The notes under the pieces: model-generated
Told to the model about the DNA's origin: nothing
The model's input: only the letters and a program-made list of their open reading frames with translations
The model's database searches: none
DNA from: Candidatus Thiopontia autotrophica
GTDB lineage: Bacteria; Pseudomonadota; Gammaproteobacteria; GCF-002020875
Direction of reading: 5' to 3'
Length of the DNA: 56,084 nucleotides
Assembly: GCA_014384675.1 (NCBI GenBank)
Contig: JACNFK010000017.1
Span: forward strand, 1-56,084
Program-made: the position numbers and the translations under genes
In this document: piece after piece, positions 1 to 9,191 of the stretch
Layout: each line of letters starts with the position of its first letter
How positions within the stretch are numbered: the stretch's first letter is position 1

Positions 1-66
1 ATGATCTATACCCATGTGCTGAATCAGGGTGGAAAGGGGGTTCAGAGCCCACTTGATAATCTATGA
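1..66 (+). CDS. intI: Integron integrase, C-terminal fragment (gene enters from the left edge)
   Basis: The first 21 codons of the window stay open in frame 1 and end at TGA (64-66). The peptide contains IYTHVLNQGGKGVQSPLD, the C-terminal signature of integron-type tyrosine recombinases. The Tyr of IYTHV is the catalytic nucleophile that attacks the DNA at attC or attI. Everything upstream (core-binding domain, catalytic Arg and HxxR residues, the IntI-specific insertion) lies outside the window. In known integrons attI and the first cassettes lie beyond the 5' end of intI, so here they would be to the left. The stop overlaps the priA start as ATGA. XerC and XerD share the IYTH motif, but the GGxGVxSPLD tail is specific to IntI. 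A separate xerC is present at 9192-10142. Confidence 0.85.
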   Translation: MIYTHVLNQGGKGVQSPLDNL

Positions 67-2249
67 TCCTCCGTATTGCGATCCTCTCTGTTCCTCTCAG
101 AAGAGCATTTGACTATCTTCCTCCGGCAGGTGGTTCAGTGGGTGGGTATCGTCCAGGTATTCGTGTCAAGGTTCCGTTCGGGAAACAACAGCGTATCGGT
201 ATTCTGCTGGAGACTACTGCGAAGTCCGATATTCCGGAAGAGAGGCTAAAGCCTGTCACAGAGATTATTGACTCCGCTCCCCTGCTGCCGGAGTCACTCC
301 ACTCTCTGCTGTTGAGGTCGGCCAGTTACTATCACCATGCAATTGGGGAGGTCTATGAGACGGCACTGCCTGTTCCGTTGCGACAGGGGAGGTATGCCAA
401 ACAGCCTGAACAGGTTATCTACCGTATTACTGAGAGGGGAATTCAGACAGATCTGGACTCACTAAGCCGTGCCCCTCGTCAACGTCAACTGCTGGAGCGG
501 TTGCAACAGGAGAGAGAGCTCTCTGGTTCCAGCACCTTTATGCGAGAGTTGATCAAGAAGGGGTTGGTAGTCAGAGAGAGCAGGGCAGGTTATAACCAAC
601 CACCAAAAGTTGAGTCCGATGCCCCGCATCAGCTCAATGGTGAGCAGCAGCAGGCGGTTGATGTGGTTCACAAACAGATGGACGGCGCAGGCAACGACCC
701 GATCCGGCCGGTTCTGCTGGAGGGGGTGACCGGTAGCGGCAAGACTGAGGTCTATCTACAGATCATCCAGAGGGTGATTGATGACGGCAGACAGGCTCTG
801 GTTCTGGTGCCGGAGATCTCTCTTACCCCACAGACTGTACAGAGATTCAGACAGCGTTTTGATCTGCCGATTGCACTGCTCCACTCCGGGCGCAACAGCA
901 GTGAGCGCCTGGGTGACTGGCTGGCGGCAAGGGCGGGGGAGGCAAAAATCGTTATCGGTACCCGCTCTGCGGTCTTTGTTCCACTACAATCTCCGGGGAT
1001 CATTATTGTGGATGAGGAGCATGACGGCTCCTTCAAGCAGCACGAGGGCTTTCGCTACTCTGCCAGGGATCTTGCTATTTTGCGCGGAAAGCAGGAGGGT
1101 ATACCTGTACTGCTGGGCAGTGCCACTCCATCATTCGAGAGCCTGCATAACGCCGAGTCCGGAAAATACCGGAAGCTGCTTCTCTCTAGCCGTGCCGGTG
1201 GCGCCAAGCCCCCGGAAATATCCCTGATTGATGTGCGCTCGAGAAAGATGGAACACCTGCTATCCGCTCCACTCATTGAAAAGATGAGAGAGCATCTTGA
1301 ACAGGATGGACAGATCCTTATTTTTCTCAACCGCAGGGGATATGCCCCAACTCTCTTCTGCAGAGGGTGTGGCTGGAGCTCGGCCTGTCCACGCTGTGAA
1401 ATTCACTACACATTTCATCAGAAAAAAAATCGGCTGGTATGCCACCATTGCGGCGGGGAACGGCCTCGACCACCCCACTGCCCTGAATGTGGCAGCCATG
1501 AATTAACCGATATTGGCGCAGGTACAGAGAGGATTGAGGAGGCGCTACAGAAAATATTCCCGGAACACTCTGTTGCCAGAATTGATCGTGACACCACCCG
1601 TAGGCGAGGATCGATGGATGAGAAGCTGCAACAGATCCATGCCGGGGATCACCAGATTCTATTGGGTACACAGATGCTGGCCAAGGGACACCACTTTCCA
1701 AAGGTAACTCTGGTTGCCATTCTGGATGCCGATAGCGGTCTGTTTGGCTCAGATTTTCGTGCAACCGAGCAGATGGGGCAGTTGATTACCCAGGTTGCAG
1801 GCCGTGCGGGGCGAGAATCAATGAGAGGTGAGGTTGCAATTCAGACCCACAACCCGGACCACCCACTGCTTCTTACCCTGTTACAGAGAGGGTATCCGGA
1901 TTTTGCAAAACAGGCCCTGGCTGAACGCAAACTGGCTGCACTTCCCCCATACAGCCATCTCACTCTGATTCGTGCAGAATCATCAAAGCCGCAGGCTGCC
2001 ATCCACTTTCTGCAACAGGTCAGGGAGATGGCTGTCGGTCATGCCATTTCTCAGGTCGAGATCCTCGGGCCTGTTCCATCCCCAATGGAGAAACGGGCCG
2101 GGCGCTATCGAGCACAGTTGCTGTTGCAATCATCGTATCGTAAACCACTGCATCAACTGCTGGCCCCACTGATCCCGGCAATTGAATCAACCAAAGAGGG
2201 GCGAAAAGTTCGCTGGTCTGTGGATGTGGACCCGATCGATATGTTTTAA
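63..2249 (+). CDS. priA: Primosomal protein N' (replication restart helicase PriA)
   Basis: PriA is the 3'-5' DNA helicase that recognises stalled or collapsed forks and reloads the replisome. The 728-residue product has the full family length. The N-terminal fork-binding domain starts at residue 1 (VPLRRAFDYLPP). Walker A GVTGSGKTE is at about 221-229 and DEEH at 317-320. A zinc-binding cluster inserted between the helicase lobes shows CRGCGWSSACPRC, CHHCG and CPEC (about residues 435-480), followed by helicase motifs V and VI (QVAGRAGR). The ATG at 63 matches the family N-terminus and overlaps the intI stop by 4 nt (ATGA). There is no strong Shine-Dalgarno sequence, so translation may be coupled to the integrase gene. 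A Na/Pi symporter gene follows after 3 bp. Confidence 0.97.
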   Translation: MILRIAILSVPLRRAFDYLPPAGGSVGGYRPGIRVKVPFGKQQRIGILLETTAKSDIPEERLKPVTEIIDSAPLLPESLHSLLLRSASYYHHAIGEVYETALPVPLRQGRYAKQPEQVIYRITERGIQTDLDSLSRAPRQRQLLERLQQERELSGSSTFMRELIKKGLVVRESRAGYNQPPKVESDAPHQLNGEQQQAVDVVHKQMDGAGNDPIRPVLLEGVTGSGKTEVYLQIIQRVIDDGRQALVLVPEISLTPQTVQRFRQRFDLPIALLHSGRNSSERLGDWLAARAGEAKIVIGTRSAVFVPLQSPGIIIVDEEHDGSFKQHEGFRYSARDLAILRGKQEGIPVLLGSATPSFESLHNAESGKYRKLLLSSRAGGAKPPEISLIDVRSRKMEHLLSAPLIEKMREHLEQDGQILIFLNRRGYAPTLFCRGCGWSSACPRCEIHYTFHQKKNRLVCHHCGGERPRPPHCPECGSHELTDIGAGTERIEEALQKIFPEHSVARIDRDTTRRRGSMDEKLQQIHAGDHQILLGTQMLAKGHHFPKVTLVAILDADSGLFGSDFRATEQMGQLITQVAGRAGRESMRGEVAIQTHNPDHPLLLTLLQRGYPDFAKQALAERKLAALPPYSHLTLIRAESSKPQAAIHFLQQVREMAVGHAISQVEILGPVPSPMEKRAGRYRAQLLLQSSYRKPLHQLLAPLIPAIESTKEGRKVRWSVDVDPIDMF

Positions 2250-2252
2250 GAT

Positions 2253-3914
2253 GTGACAATGGAGACATGGCAGATCACTACCCATCTTCTTGGTGGGCTG
2301 GCAATTTTTCTCTTCGGGCTGGAGCAGCTGACAACAGCACTCAAGGTTGTGGCCGGAGAGCGGATGAAACTGCTGCTCTCTCAGCTCACCACAAACCGTT
2401 TTACCGGTGTTCTATCCGGCACCATCGTCACCTCAATCGTGCAATCATCATCTGTCACCACCGTATTGACAGTTGGTTTCATTACCGCCGGATTGATGAA
2501 TCTGACCCAATCTATGGGGGTGATTATGGGAGCCAATATAGGCACCACCATCACCGCACAGATTATCGCCTTCAACATTACCAAACAGGCGCTGGTGATG
2601 ATCTGGTTTGGATTCGCCCTCTTCTTCTTTGCCCAACATGAACGCATAAAGAACTATGGCACCCTGATATTTGGCCTCGGCATGATCTTCTTCGGGATGG
2701 GAATCATGTCCGATGCTATGGCCCCACTGAGAGATAACCCGTGGTTTCTTGAGCTTATCACCAGCGCAGAAAACCCCCTGATTGCCATTTTTGTGGCGGC
2801 CGGGTTTACCGCCCTTATTCAGTCCTCCTCGGCAACCACCGGAATCATTATCATCCTCGCGACCCAGGGGCTGATCACCTTGCCTATCGGTATCGCCCTC
2901 TCCTTCGGGGCAAATATCGGCACCTGTATAACGGCGGGAATTGCCGCTATCGGCAAGCCGCGCGAGGCGGTACGGGCAGCCCTGTTTCATATTCTCTTCA
3001 ATATTATTGGGGTGATGATCTGGTTTCTGTTTGTGGATGATCTGGCGTCGTGGGTAGAGCAGTTTTCGCCTATCCATACGGAACTCTCCGGACTGGAACG
3101 GCAAAGCGCAGAGGTTCCCAGGCAGATTGCCAACGCCCACACTCTATTCAATGTGGTGAATATGTTGATCTTCATCGGCTTTGTCGGGCCGATTGTCAAA
3201 CTGCTGGTGGTGCTAGTTCCTGACAAGAGACAACCCACTACCGATTACCTGGAGCATGATCTGCTCACCACACCTTCGCTTGCCCTGGCTGCAGCCGAGA
3301 GTGAGATCGAGGTCATGGGAGATCACGTTATCTCCATGCTTCGACGCAGCATGCCAGAGGCGTTGAGCGGAGACAGCTACTCGCTCCACACCCTGGCAGC
3401 GGAACAGCAACGGGTCAAAATATCACTGCTGGAGATTACAGATTATCTGCGCCGCCTCAGTAAACAGGAGCTGACTGAGCATGAGACCACAGAGATGATG
3501 CAGTGTCTGGTGGTTACCAATGAACTTGAGACCATTGGGGAGATTATCGAGAGGGGCATCACCCAGGGCGGTCTGCTGCGTCATGACGAGTTGATCAGGG
3601 TGAGTGAGGCAACCCAACAACTTCTAACCTCATTCCATCATGATATCCTCAATGCTGTACATCGATCGATACAGGCATTCCATGATCATGATCCGGATTC
3701 CGCCCTTCAGGTGATCGAGATGAAGAGCTATATCAAGGAGTTTCAGGAGCACACCGTGCACCATATGATGCGCCGGCTACAGGCAAGTGAGCCCAATCGG
3801 GTTGCGGCCTATACCCTGGAGAATAACCTTATTGACCATCTTAAACAGATCCATACAGCGGCCAGGCGAATAGCACGTCATATTCCGCACCATGGACAAC
3901 AGGATGATTCCTAA
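2253..3914 (+). CDS. Na+/phosphate cotransporter family protein with PhoU-like C-terminal domain
   Basis: The product is an inner-membrane protein of the NptA/YjbB (PF02690) family, which couples sodium to phosphate movement. Two inverted Na/Pi repeats are visible, each with the diagnostic QSSS motif (residues 64-67 and 190-193) and a following GANIGT loop. About eight hydrophobic segments fill residues 10-330. The hydrophilic remainder (about 340-550) is helical and looks like the PhoU-type domain of the longer family members. The start is GTG at 2253; ATG at 2259 is an equally good alternative. It follows priA by 3 bp. Its stop overlaps the convergent ycgN stop by 4 bp, so no terminator separates the two. 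Direction of transport and true substrate cannot be read from sequence. Confidence 0.9.
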   Translation: MTMETWQITTHLLGGLAIFLFGLEQLTTALKVVAGERMKLLLSQLTTNRFTGVLSGTIVTSIVQSSSVTTVLTVGFITAGLMNLTQSMGVIMGANIGTTITAQIIAFNITKQALVMIWFGFALFFFAQHERIKNYGTLIFGLGMIFFGMGIMSDAMAPLRDNPWFLELITSAENPLIAIFVAAGFTALIQSSSATTGIIIILATQGLITLPIGIALSFGANIGTCITAGIAAIGKPREAVRAALFHILFNIIGVMIWFLFVDDLASWVEQFSPIHTELSGLERQSAEVPRQIANAHTLFNVVNMLIFIGFVGPIVKLLVVLVPDKRQPTTDYLEHDLLTTPSLALAAAESEIEVMGDHVISMLRRSMPEALSGDSYSLHTLAAEQQRVKISLLEITDYLRRLSKQELTEHETTEMMQCLVVTNELETIGEIIERGITQGGLLRHDELIRVSEATQQLLTSFHHDILNAVHRSIQAFHDHDPDSALQVIEMKSYIKEFQEHTVHHMMRRLQASEPNRVAAYTLENNLIDHLKQIHTAARRIARHIPHHGQQDDS

Positions 3915-4342
3915 AGCTCCCCTATCAGATACTCCTCAAGATCCTCGCCACCCTGTTCCAGCATTGCAAAGCTACGAATAGAGATACCCGTATCATGGAT
4001 ACTATCCCGGTCACCACTAACCAGGGGGTGCCATCCGGGCAGTGATTTACCTTCATGTAGCAGGCGGTAGCTACAGGTTGATGGGAGCCAGTGAAACTCT
4101 GCCGTCTTCTCCACAGTCAGGTGGACACAATTTGGTACGTTGATATTACGGTTTGGGTAGTCGCTACAACTACACCGCTCAAGATCGAGTAGATTGCAGG
4201 CAATGCTGGTATAGAAGACCTCGCCACTCTCCTCATCCTCCAGCTTCTGCAGACAACAACGGGCACAGCCATCGCAGAGAGACTCCCACTCATCCGAGGT
4301 CAACTCGGCCAGGGGGTAGTGCTCCCAGAAACGTTCTCGCAC
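3911..4342 (-). CDS. ycgN: YcgN family cysteine-cluster protein (UPF0260)
   Basis: The 143-residue product belongs to the YcgN/YkgJ-type cysteine-cluster family, thought to coordinate zinc or an iron-sulfur centre; no biochemical role is established. It starts MRERFWEHYPLAEL, followed by the conserved cysteines CDGCARCC (about residues 23-30), CNLLDLERCSCSDYPNR and CVHLT. GTG at 4342 is the start, overlapping the ubiB stop by one base (TAGTG), so it is probably translated by coupling from ubiB. It is the last gene of the long minus-strand run that begins at lptM. Its own stop overlaps the convergent Na/Pi symporter gene. Confidence 0.88.
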   Translation of the reverse strand: MRERFWEHYPLAELTSDEWESLCDGCARCCLQKLEDEESGEVFYTSIACNLLDLERCSCSDYPNRNINVPNCVHLTVEKTAEFHWLPSTCSYRLLHEGKSLPGWHPLVSGDRDSIHDTGISIRSFAMLEQGGEDLEEYLIGEL

Positions 4343-5997
4343 TATTTTTCTGGCCAGGATCTAAGCAACACGATGGCACTTATCGCTGCCAGTACCGTTC
4401 CTGTTGTCAGGTAGCCGAAATTCAATAACAGGGCACTGGTAATCAACATGCTGCCACCGGCAATTGCGCTGTAGAGTGCGTGACGGTTGGTACGGAGCTC
4501 ACTACGAATTTTCTCCAGCTCGGAGGATTTCCACTCCAAAGCCAGCTTGCCATCCTGGGCCTGTTTCAACACCTCATAGATCATTCCGGGGATTTCCGGT
4601 ATCTGCTCCACCAACTCGGGTCCATGTTGTTGAACCTTCTGCTTGAACCCCTCAAACCCCTTGCGCTGCCGAATCCAGTTCTCCAGAAATGGCATGGCTG
4701 TTGCCCACAGATCAAGGTCCGGATATAACTGCTTACCAAGACCCTCAATATATAGAAGGGTCTTCTGCAACAGCACCAGTTGAGGCTGTACCTCCATCCC
4801 GAATCGTCTTCCGGTACGGAACAGTTTCAGCAACAGCAGTGCAAATGAGATCTCACTGAATGGGCGCTCAAATATCGGTTCACAGACACTACGGAACGCT
4901 GACTCCAATTCGCCAATCTGTGCCGTTGCCGGCACCCATCCTGAATCGAGGTGGAGCTGTGCAACCTTTTTATAATCACGATTGAAGAAGGCGAGAAAAT
5001 TCTCGGCAAGATAGCGCTGATCATCCTCAGTCAGGCTACCCATGATTCCGAAATCAACTGCGACATATCCAGGCTGTGCCGGATCAGAGACATCAACCAT
5101 AATATTTCCAGGGTGCATGTCCGCATGGAAAAAGTTATCCCGAAATACCTGGGTAAAGAAGATCTCTACTCCCAACTCCGAGAGTCGCTTGAGGTCTACC
5201 CCATGTTGGCGCAGAGCCTCCAGATCGCCGACCGGAATCCCATGAACCCGCTCCATCACCAGAATATTCTCTCGGGTCAGCTGCCAATCCGGCTCTGGAA
5301 CGGTCAGTACCGACTCTCCATCTGCAAAGTTGCGTCGCACTTGCGAGAGATTGGCTGCCTCACGCATCATGTCGAGCTCGTCCAGAATGATCTGCTCATA
5401 GTCTGCAACAATATGTTTGAGGTGAAGACGTCGTCCTTCAGACCAGTAGCGTTCTGCCAGAGAAGCCATCTGTTTTGCCAGCCCCAGATCCTGCCTGATT
5501 CTAGCCTCAATATCAGGCCGCACCACCTTAACTACCACATCTCTGCCATCATGGGTGCGTGCAGCATGGACCTGCGCTATGGAAGCAGAGGCCAGTGGTG
5601 TCTCATCAAAACTCTCAAAGAAGTTCTCTAGCGGGCCGCCCAGCGCCGTTGCAACAATATCCTTTGCCTCTGATCCTGGGAATGGAGGAACTGCATCCTG
5701 CAGTTTGGTCAACTCATCTGCAATATCATCCGGCAACAGGTCTCGTCGGGTTGAGAACATCTGTCCAAGTTTCACAAAGACTGGACCAAGATCCTCAAGT
5801 GCTCGACGAATCCTCTCACCCTTGACCGCGTCAACTGCGGGGCTACGATCCCTTCTTAACCAGTAAAATGGGGAGAGGTAGAGCAGAAAACGGAATGGAC
5901 GAAAGAGATGAATAGCCAGAATAATCTCATCCAGCCTATGACGTGCCAAAACACGCTGAATCACCAGTAGCCGCACTAGATGGCGAGCCCCAACCAT
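4342..5997 (-). CDS. ubiB: Ubiquinone biosynthesis regulatory ATPase/kinase UbiB
   Basis: UbiB is a membrane-anchored atypical (ABC1/ADCK) kinase-like ATPase that supports the ubiquinone biosynthetic complex. Family marks include the KxGQ motif in VKLGQMFSTRRDLLPDD (near residue 75), the Ala/Ser-rich nucleotide loop LASASIAQVH, the catalytic segment HADMHPGNIMV, and the metal-binding DFG in VAVDFGIMG. The C-terminus carries two hydrophobic helices (about residues 505-545) expected to anchor it in the inner membrane. Length 551 aa is normal. It follows ubiE after 3 bp. The ubiJ gene that usually sits between ubiE and ubiB in Enterobacteria is missing here. ycgN follows with a one-base overlap. 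Confidence 0.96.
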   Translation of the reverse strand: MVGARHLVRLLVIQRVLARHRLDEIILAIHLFRPFRFLLYLSPFYWLRRDRSPAVDAVKGERIRRALEDLGPVFVKLGQMFSTRRDLLPDDIADELTKLQDAVPPFPGSEAKDIVATALGGPLENFFESFDETPLASASIAQVHAARTHDGRDVVVKVVRPDIEARIRQDLGLAKQMASLAERYWSEGRRLHLKHIVADYEQIILDELDMMREAANLSQVRRNFADGESVLTVPEPDWQLTRENILVMERVHGIPVGDLEALRQHGVDLKRLSELGVEIFFTQVFRDNFFHADMHPGNIMVDVSDPAQPGYVAVDFGIMGSLTEDDQRYLAENFLAFFNRDYKKVAQLHLDSGWVPATAQIGELESAFRSVCEPIFERPFSEISFALLLLKLFRTGRRFGMEVQPQLVLLQKTLLYIEGLGKQLYPDLDLWATAMPFLENWIRQRKGFEGFKQKVQQHGPELVEQIPEIPGMIYEVLKQAQDGKLALEWKSSELEKIRSELRTNRHALYSAIAGGSMLITSALLLNFGYLTTGTVLAAISAIVLLRSWPEK

Positions 5998-6000
5998 ATG

Positions 6001-6747
6001 CTATTTCTTGACCCCGCGATGCAGGGCCACAATACCGCCAGTCATATTAAAATATTCGGTACGATCAAACCCTGCCTCGTCCATCATGCCTCGCAATGAG
6101 TCTTGATCAGGGTGCATACGAATTGACTCTGCCAGATATTTGTAACTACTCTCATCATTGGCAACAACCTTGCCTATAAATGGCAGGATCTTGAATGAAT
6201 AAAAATCATAGACTGATTTCAATTTCTCGTCTGTTGGCTTGGAAAACTCCAATACCAGCAATCTACCGCCCGGCTTCAGAGCCCGGTATATCGAGCGTAG
6301 TGCCTTGCTCTTGTCGGTAACATTGCGCAGACCAAAAGAGATGGTGATACAGTCAAAACTGTTCTCGGGGAATGGGATCTCTTCAGCATTGATCTGTACA
6401 TACTCCACATTACCAAGAACGCCCTCATTGATAAGACGGTCACGCCCCTTTACCAGCATGCTTGCGTTAATATCAGAGAGCACAACTCTTCCCTTGGGGC
6501 CGACAATTTTTGAAAACTGCAGGGAGAGATCACCAGTACCTCCGGCCAGATCCAGAATCTCCTGCCCCTCTCGAGCACCACTCATCTCGATAGTGAATTT
6601 TTTCCAGAGACGATGAACCCCCATCGACATCAGGTCATTCATCAGGTCATATTTATCAACAACTGAATCAAAGACTCCACGAACACGCTTGGCCTTTTCA
6701 CCAACAGCGACATCCTCGTAACCAAAATGGGTAGTCTTTTCGTTCAT
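6001..6747 (-). CDS. ubiE: Demethylmenaquinone/demethoxyubiquinol C-methyltransferase UbiE
   Basis: UbiE is the SAM-dependent C-methyltransferase of ubiquinone (and menaquinone) synthesis. I chose the ATG at 6747 ([13 protein letters not shown], 248 aa) because it matches the family N-terminus and is preceded by a GGAGAAT Shine-Dalgarno sequence. The frame stays open to 6966, but that extension overlaps the upstream DUF971 gene. Motif I is [11 protein letters not shown], and later family motifs include [10 protein letters not shown] and [14 protein letters not shown]. It lies 13 bp downstream of the DUF971 gene and 3 bp upstream of ubiB, within one probable operon. Confidence 0.96.
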   Translation of the reverse strand: MNEKTTHFGYEDVAVGEKAKRVRGVFDSVVDKYDLMNDLMSMGVHRLWKKFTIEMSGAREGQEILDLAGGTGDLSLQFSKIVGPKGRVVLSDINASMLVKGRDRLINEGVLGNVEYVQINAEEIPFPENSFDCITISFGLRNVTDKSKALRSIYRALKPGGRLLVLEFSKPTDEKLKSVYDFYSFKILPFIGKVVANDESSYKYLAESIRMHPDQDSLRGMMDEAGFDRTEYFNMTGGIVALHRGVKK

Positions 6748-6760
6748 GATATTCTCCCAA

Positions 6761-7150
6761 TCAGGTGGCCATGCGCTCTGCTGTTGTCTTGCGCTCAATT
6801 CCCTCTGCCTCAAGCCTGTCAAGGTAGTCCTGCCAATACTCATCCATCTTCTCTCCCAGCTGATATAGCCAGTCCCATGAGTAGATACCTGTATCATGGC
6901 CATCATCAAATTTGAGCGAAACTGCATAGTGGCCAACAGGATCAATCTTGTCGATGGCAACGTCAACCTTGCCTACCTGCAAAATCTCCTCGCCTGGTGC
7001 ATGTCCGCGCACCTCTGCAGAAGGGGAGTAGACCCGCAGATACTCTGCTGTGTAGTCCCATGATTTCCCATCATCATAACTTAAGGTCAATACTCGAGAC
7101 TCCCTGTCATAACGAATCTCTGTAGGTATCTGATGTGTCTGTTCACTCAT
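6761..7150 (-). CDS. DUF971 (gamma-butyrobetaine hydroxylase-like N-terminal domain) protein
   Basis: This 129-aa protein is made almost entirely of the DUF971/GBBH-like N-terminal fold (PF06155), recognisable from [20 protein letters not shown] near the N-terminus and the [16 protein letters not shown] segment. The fold binds zinc in eukaryotic gamma-butyrobetaine hydroxylases. Stand-alone bacterial members have no firm function, and some are linked to Fe-S or quinone metabolism by neighbourhood. Its position between hslU and ubiE is common in gammaproteobacteria. The start ATG at 7150 is preceded by GATAACAAGAGATT, a modest ribosome site. No catalytic hydroxylase domain is attached. Confidence 0.88.
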   Translation of the reverse strand: MSEQTHQIPTEIRYDRESRVLTLSYDDGKSWDYTAEYLRVYSPSAEVRGHAPGEEILQVGKVDVAIDKIDPVGHYAVSLKFDDGHDTGIYSWDWLYQLGEKMDEYWQDYLDRLEAEGIERKTTAERMAT

Positions 7151-7235
7151 AATCTCTTGTTATCTCCATTGACCAGATAAGCTCTGATCTTTATAAAACT
7201 CCTCTAATCCTGACCACTACGCCATTACATATCCA

Positions 7236-8570
7236 CTACAGTATATAACGACTCAGGTCCTCATCTGCAGCAAGCTCTGACAAATGGTGGTCCACATAAT
7301 CTGCATCAACCACAACCGTCTCTTCTGAATGGTCAGTCGCCTCAAAGGAGATCTCCTCCAGCAGACGCTCCATAACTGTATGGAGCCGCCTTGCTCCAAT
7401 ATTTTCTGTACGCTCATTTACCTGCCATGAGAACTCTGCAATTCTATGAATCCCAGCATCCTCAAACCTGAGGTCAACACCATCTGTCTCCATCAATGCT
7501 GTGTACTGTTCGGTCAGAGACGCATCTGTCGCAGAGAGAATAAGCTTGAAGTCCTCCACGCTCAAGGCAGAGAGCTCAACCCTGATCGGCAGACGTCCCT
7601 GCAACTCTGGAATCAGATCAGATGGTTTTGAGAGGTGGAATGCTCCCGAGGCGATGAATAGAATATGGTCGGTCTTGATCATCCCATACTTTGTGCTGAC
7701 AGTACTTCCTTCCACTAACGGCAACAGGTCACGCTGCACCCCCTCTCGTGAAACCTCTCCACCACTCTGCTCCTCACTACGCCTGGCCACCTTATCAATC
7801 TCATCAAGAAAGACAATGCCATTCTGCTCCACACTATTGATAGCCTGTGACTTAATCTCCTCCTCATCGACCATCTTGTGTGACTCTTCCTCCACCAATA
7901 TCTTCAGAGCCTCTGCAACGCGCATCTTCTTGGCTTTTGGTGGTTTATTGCCCATATTCTGGAACATGCCCTGTAGTTGTGAAGTCATATCCTCCATCCC
8001 TGGAGGACCCATGATCTCTACCCCTACTGCAGGAGCAGATACCTCAATCTCAATCTCCTTGTCATCGAGGTCACCCTCTCTTAACTTTTTGCGAAACTTC
8101 TGGCGTGTTGGAGACTCCTCCTCTTCCTGTTCAGATGCTGCCCCCCTGCTCTTTACTGGTGGCAGCAGCGCATCCAATACTCTCTCCTCAGCCGCATCCT
8201 CAGCCCTGGAACGAACAGACTCAACCGCACTCTCTCGCACGTTTTTAATGGAGATATCTGCAAGATCGCGTATAATCGACTCAACATCGCGCCCAACATA
8301 ACCAACTTCGGTGAATTTTGTTGCCTCAATCTTTATAAATGGAGCGTTGGCAAGGCGTGCCAGGCGGCGCGCTATCTCAGTTTTTCCCACCCCTGTAGGA
8401 CCAATCATAAGAATGTTTTTTGGGGTAATCTCGTAACGCAACTCCTCACTAACCTGCATTCTGCGCCAGCGATTGCGCAAGGCAATAGCTACTGCACGCT
8501 TGGCTGCATCCTGTCCAATAATATGTTTATCCAATTCGGAAACGATCTCTCTTGGAGTCAACTCATTCAT
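7236..8570 (-). CDS. hslU: ATP-dependent protease ATPase subunit HslU (ClpY)
   Basis: HslU is the AAA+ unfoldase ring of the HslUV protease; it unfolds substrates and feeds them into HslV. The 444-aa product shows the N-terminal [20 protein letters not shown] segment, Walker A GPTGVGKT (57-64), an acidic I-domain insertion (about 110-245), Walker [10 protein letters not shown] (about 252), the sensor region [10 protein letters not shown], and the conserved C-terminal LSRYIL tail that docks into HslV. The gene follows hslV by 5 bp, as in nearly all proteobacteria. Confidence 0.98.
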   Translation of the reverse strand: MNELTPREIVSELDKHIIGQDAAKRAVAIALRNRWRRMQVSEELRYEITPKNILMIGPTGVGKTEIARRLARLANAPFIKIEATKFTEVGYVGRDVESIIRDLADISIKNVRESAVESVRSRAEDAAEERVLDALLPPVKSRGAASEQEEEESPTRQKFRKKLREGDLDDKEIEIEVSAPAVGVEIMGPPGMEDMTSQLQGMFQNMGNKPPKAKKMRVAEALKILVEEESHKMVDEEEIKSQAINSVEQNGIVFLDEIDKVARRSEEQSGGEVSREGVQRDLLPLVEGSTVSTKYGMIKTDHILFIASGAFHLSKPSDLIPELQGRLPIRVELSALSVEDFKLILSATDASLTEQYTALMETDGVDLRFEDAGIHRIAEFSWQVNERTENIGARRLHTVMERLLEEISFEATDHSEETVVVDADYVDHHLSELAADEDLSRYIL

Positions 8571-8575
8571 CTCTA

Positions 8576-9121
8576 TTAATCCTTATCACCTAACTCTTCC
8601 GTGACCAAGCTTCGGTTGGTAAATACACAGATATCTGCCGCAATACCCATACTCTTTTCAACAATTTCCTGCGCCCCCATCTCACTGTTTTCCAACAATG
8701 CGCGTGCAGCAGAGAGCGCATAGTGGCCGCCAGATCCAATGGCAACTGCACCATGCTCAGGCTCAATAACATCACCATTTCCGGTTATCACCAGGGTTTC
8801 ATTCTCGTCTGCAACCAGCAGCAGTGCTTCCAGTTTGCGTAACATGCGGTCGGTTCTCCAATCCTTGGCTAGCTCAACAGCAGAACGAATCATATGCCCG
8901 GAATACTTCTCCAATTTTCCTTCAAAACGCTCAATCAAGGTAAAGGCATCCGCAGTGCCGCCGGCAAATCCTGCAATAACCTTGTCATGATAGAGACGAC
9001 GAATCTTGCGAGCATTGCCCTTCATCACCGTATTGCCCATAGACACCTGTCCATCACCACCAAGCACAACATGATTGTCACGCCGCACGCAGAGAATAGT
9101 TGTTCCGTGGTATTGATCCAT
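8576..9121 (-). CDS. hslV: ATP-dependent protease proteolytic subunit HslV (ClpQ)
   Basis: HslV is the proteasome-like N-terminal nucleophile peptidase. I chose ATG at 9121 ([14 protein letters not shown]): processing after the Gly would expose the catalytic Thr of TTILCVRR, as is known for family members carrying a short MEQ/DQYHG propeptide. An in-frame ATG at 9142 would add seven residues and is less likely. Conserved segments include [30 protein letters not shown], and the C-terminal [11 protein letters not shown] metal-binding loop. Length from 9121 is 181 aa. It is 70 bp downstream of xerC and 5 bp upstream of hslU. Confidence 0.97.
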   Translation of the reverse strand: MDQYHGTTILCVRRDNHVVLGGDGQVSMGNTVMKGNARKIRRLYHDKVIAGFAGGTADAFTLIERFEGKLEKYSGHMIRSAVELAKDWRTDRMLRKLEALLLVADENETLVITGNGDVIEPEHGAVAIGSGGHYALSAARALLENSEMGAQEIVEKSMGIAADICVFTNRSLVTEELGDKD

Positions 9122-9191
9122 GATCTTTTCCAGAATTTTCAAAAAAGGAGTTGGATTCTACCGCAAACTGCTGTCATCGGCATTTTTGAGA

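Noticed and set aside
1-66. A 21-codon stand-alone leader peptide before priA
   Set aside because: The sequence matches the IntI C-terminus, including the catalytic Tyr, so it is the end of a longer gene.
2448-3140. A 230-codon minus-strand open frame across the Na/Pi symporter gene
   Set aside because: Antisense to conserved membrane segments and rich in Gly/His/Asn without any domain.
4951-5631. A 226-codon plus-strand open frame across ubiB
   Set aside because: It is antisense to strongly conserved UbiB motifs, and its translation resembles no family.
7501-8301. A 266-codon plus-strand open frame across hslU
   Set aside because: Shadow of the real gene; Ser/Thr-rich translation typical of antisense reading, and hslU is certain.
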